The notes under the pieces are model-generated. The model did not search any database. It was not told the DNA's origin and saw nothing but the letters and a program-made list of their open reading frames with translations. Below are positions 63,292 through 64,000 of a DNA stretch of 64,000 nucleotides, piece by piece (positions within the stretch are counted from its first letter, which is position 1; the number at the start of each line of letters is the position of its first letter). Position numbers and translations under genes: made by a program. The stretch comes from Enterobacter quasihormaechei (lineage in GTDB: Bacteria; Pseudomonadota; Gammaproteobacteria; Enterobacterales; Enterobacteriaceae): the NCBI RefSeq assembly GCF_004331385.1, contig NZ_SJON01000016.1:1-64000 (forward strand). The letters are read 5' to 3'.

Positions 63292-64000
63292 ATTCACGCA
63301 TCGCCAGCGCGCTCGCGCTTGCGGGGTCGAATAGCGAAATACTCTCAATCTGGTCCAGCATGATCACCTTACGGAAATCCATGGCGCTTTTTGGCTCTGA
63401 GTCGAGCGTAACCTCATGCTCGGCGTACCATTTGCTGTAGTTGTGTTCAATGCACAGCTGCATGTTTTTCCCGTCACGATAGCCGCTCAGCATCGGAATA
63501 AGCACAATATTGGCGGTTTTTTCATACTCCAGCGTGGCGGTATGGATCATGCCAATATAAATCCGCCGCGATTTCAGCGTGACGTGCGCCAGCTCGCCTT
63601 CTTCCATGCACTGATAGAGCAGCTGTTCGATACCGCTCGACTGCGCCAGCCGCTTGTACAATTTTTTCCGGCCTTCGCCGTCGAGCCGCGCGCTGCCGGC
63701 CCAGTTCGAGCGGTAGAGACAGAACAGGATCGCAAAGGCCAGCATTACCACTACCGGGGCCTGAATACCCAGGAAGCTCCAGTTCATAAAATCAATTTGC
63801 CAGTCGGCATATTTCGCAGACGTGAAATGGAAAGTGTTATCGGCGGCGGAAAGGGCGAACAACAGCAGCCACAGCAGGCCGGTGGCGATCACCCCCTGAA
63901 GGACGAAAATACAGCCATACAGCGCCACGAGAAAATAGACGTCCCAGCCAAATGAACGCTTAATTTTGAATCGCGTTGACAGGTCGCGGCTGGTGTACCA
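63290..64000 (-). CDS. Membrane protein of unknown function (5' end outside the window)
   Basis: Open reading frame running to the window edge without a stop; the visible 236 residues begin inside the protein (WYTSRDLSTRFKIKRSFGWDVYFLV). A GTG at 63928 could be read as a start but would cut into a membrane helix, so the true start is probably upstream. Two membrane helices (YGCIFVLQGVIATGLLWLLLFAL and APVVVMLAFAILFCLY) precede a soluble domain with SRRIYIGMIHTATLEYEKTANIVLIPMLSGYRDGKNMQLCIEHNYSKWY (in parts). I recognise no family; the ending suggests a cytoplasmic regulatory domain. Confidence 0.7.
   Translation of the reverse strand, partial: WYTSRDLSTRFKIKRSFGWDVYFLVALYGCIFVLQGVIATGLLWLLLFALSAADNTFHFTSAKYADWQIDFMNWSFLGIQAPVVVMLAFAILFCLYRSNWAGSARLDGEGRKKLYKRLAQSSGIEQLLYQCMEEGELAHVTLKSRRIYIGMIHTATLEYEKTANIVLIPMLSGYRDGKNMQLCIEHNYSKWYAEHEVTLDSEPKSAMDFRKVIMLDQIESISLFDPASASALAMRE

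Noticed and set aside
1-64000. CRISPR arrays, rRNA, tRNA, insertion sequences, integrase or prophage structural genes
   Set aside because: None was recognised on reading the sequence; no regularly spaced repeats or transposase motifs were seen.

Overview
The window looks like chromosomal DNA of an Enterobacter-type member of the Enterobacteriaceae (Enterobacter, Lelliottia or Leclercia would all fit). The judgement rests on gene order and on recalled E. coli proteins: the ynfG-ynfE-ynfD-ynfC-speG-ynfB-ynfA-rspAB-ydfJ-ydfI-ydfZ-rspR-ydfG-dcp, ldhA-ydbH-ynbE-ydbL-feaR-feaB and tynA-paaZ-paaABCDEFGHIJK-paaXY blocks are all present and close to the E. coli versions. Non-E. coli genes sit between these conserved blocks. 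No rRNA, tRNA, CRISPR array, integrase or insertion sequence was seen.

Region by region. 1-14.6 kb: anaerobic DMSO/selenate-reductase-type genes (ynfE, partial ynfG, no ynfF), an AT-rich family 25 glycosyltransferase inserted between ynfD and ynfC, spermidine acetyltransferase, then a sugar-acid module (rspA, rspB, MFS transporter, UxuB-like oxidoreductase) with its GntR regulator rspR and the dehydrogenase ydfG. The 10-base word TATGGTAGTA, probably the RspR operator core, occurs before rspA and ydfG and with one mismatch before rspR. 14.7-32.5 kb: dcp, then an accessory stretch with a DUF6694-like lipoprotein, a divergent dinI-like/umuDC SOS module with two excellent LexA boxes, an OBAP lipoprotein, a large autotransporter with an HExxH peptidase-like head, a CorA-family channel, a GNAT acetyltransferase, two alpha/beta hydrolases, a PQQ dehydrogenase whose membrane anchor is a separate gene, and DUF4142 and DUF1471 envelope proteins.

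32.6-45.3 kb: ldhA, the ydbH-ynbE-ydbL lipid-transport operon, and the aromatic amine pathway (feaR, feaB, tynA). feaB and tynA both carry two tandem FeaR-type sites 21 bp apart. A diguanylate cyclase and a secreted alkyl sulfatase are inserted between feaB and tynA. 45.4-46.7 kb: a compact, AT-rich type VI secretion cassette (orphan Hcp, type-44 polymorphic toxin, membrane-anchored probable immunity protein) is inserted between tynA and paaZ and is bounded by hairpins. 46.9-60.4 kb: a complete phenylacetate degradation cluster. 60.4-64 kb: an IprA/Crp-type regulator facing a second alkyl sulfatase across two palindromes, then a partial membrane protein.

Functionally, TynA oxidises phenylethylamine and similar amines to aldehydes, FeaB oxidises these to phenylacetate, and the Paa enzymes activate it to the CoA thioester, epoxidise and open the ring, and beta-oxidise it to acetyl-CoA and succinyl-CoA. 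The two alkyl sulfatases are close paralogues in inverted orientation about 18 kb apart, bracketing tynA, the Hcp cassette and the paa cluster. The most novel-looking items are the split Hcp/toxin-44/immunity cassette, the HExxH autotransporter, the split-anchor PQQ dehydrogenase and the duplicated alkyl sulfatases with their palindromic control region.
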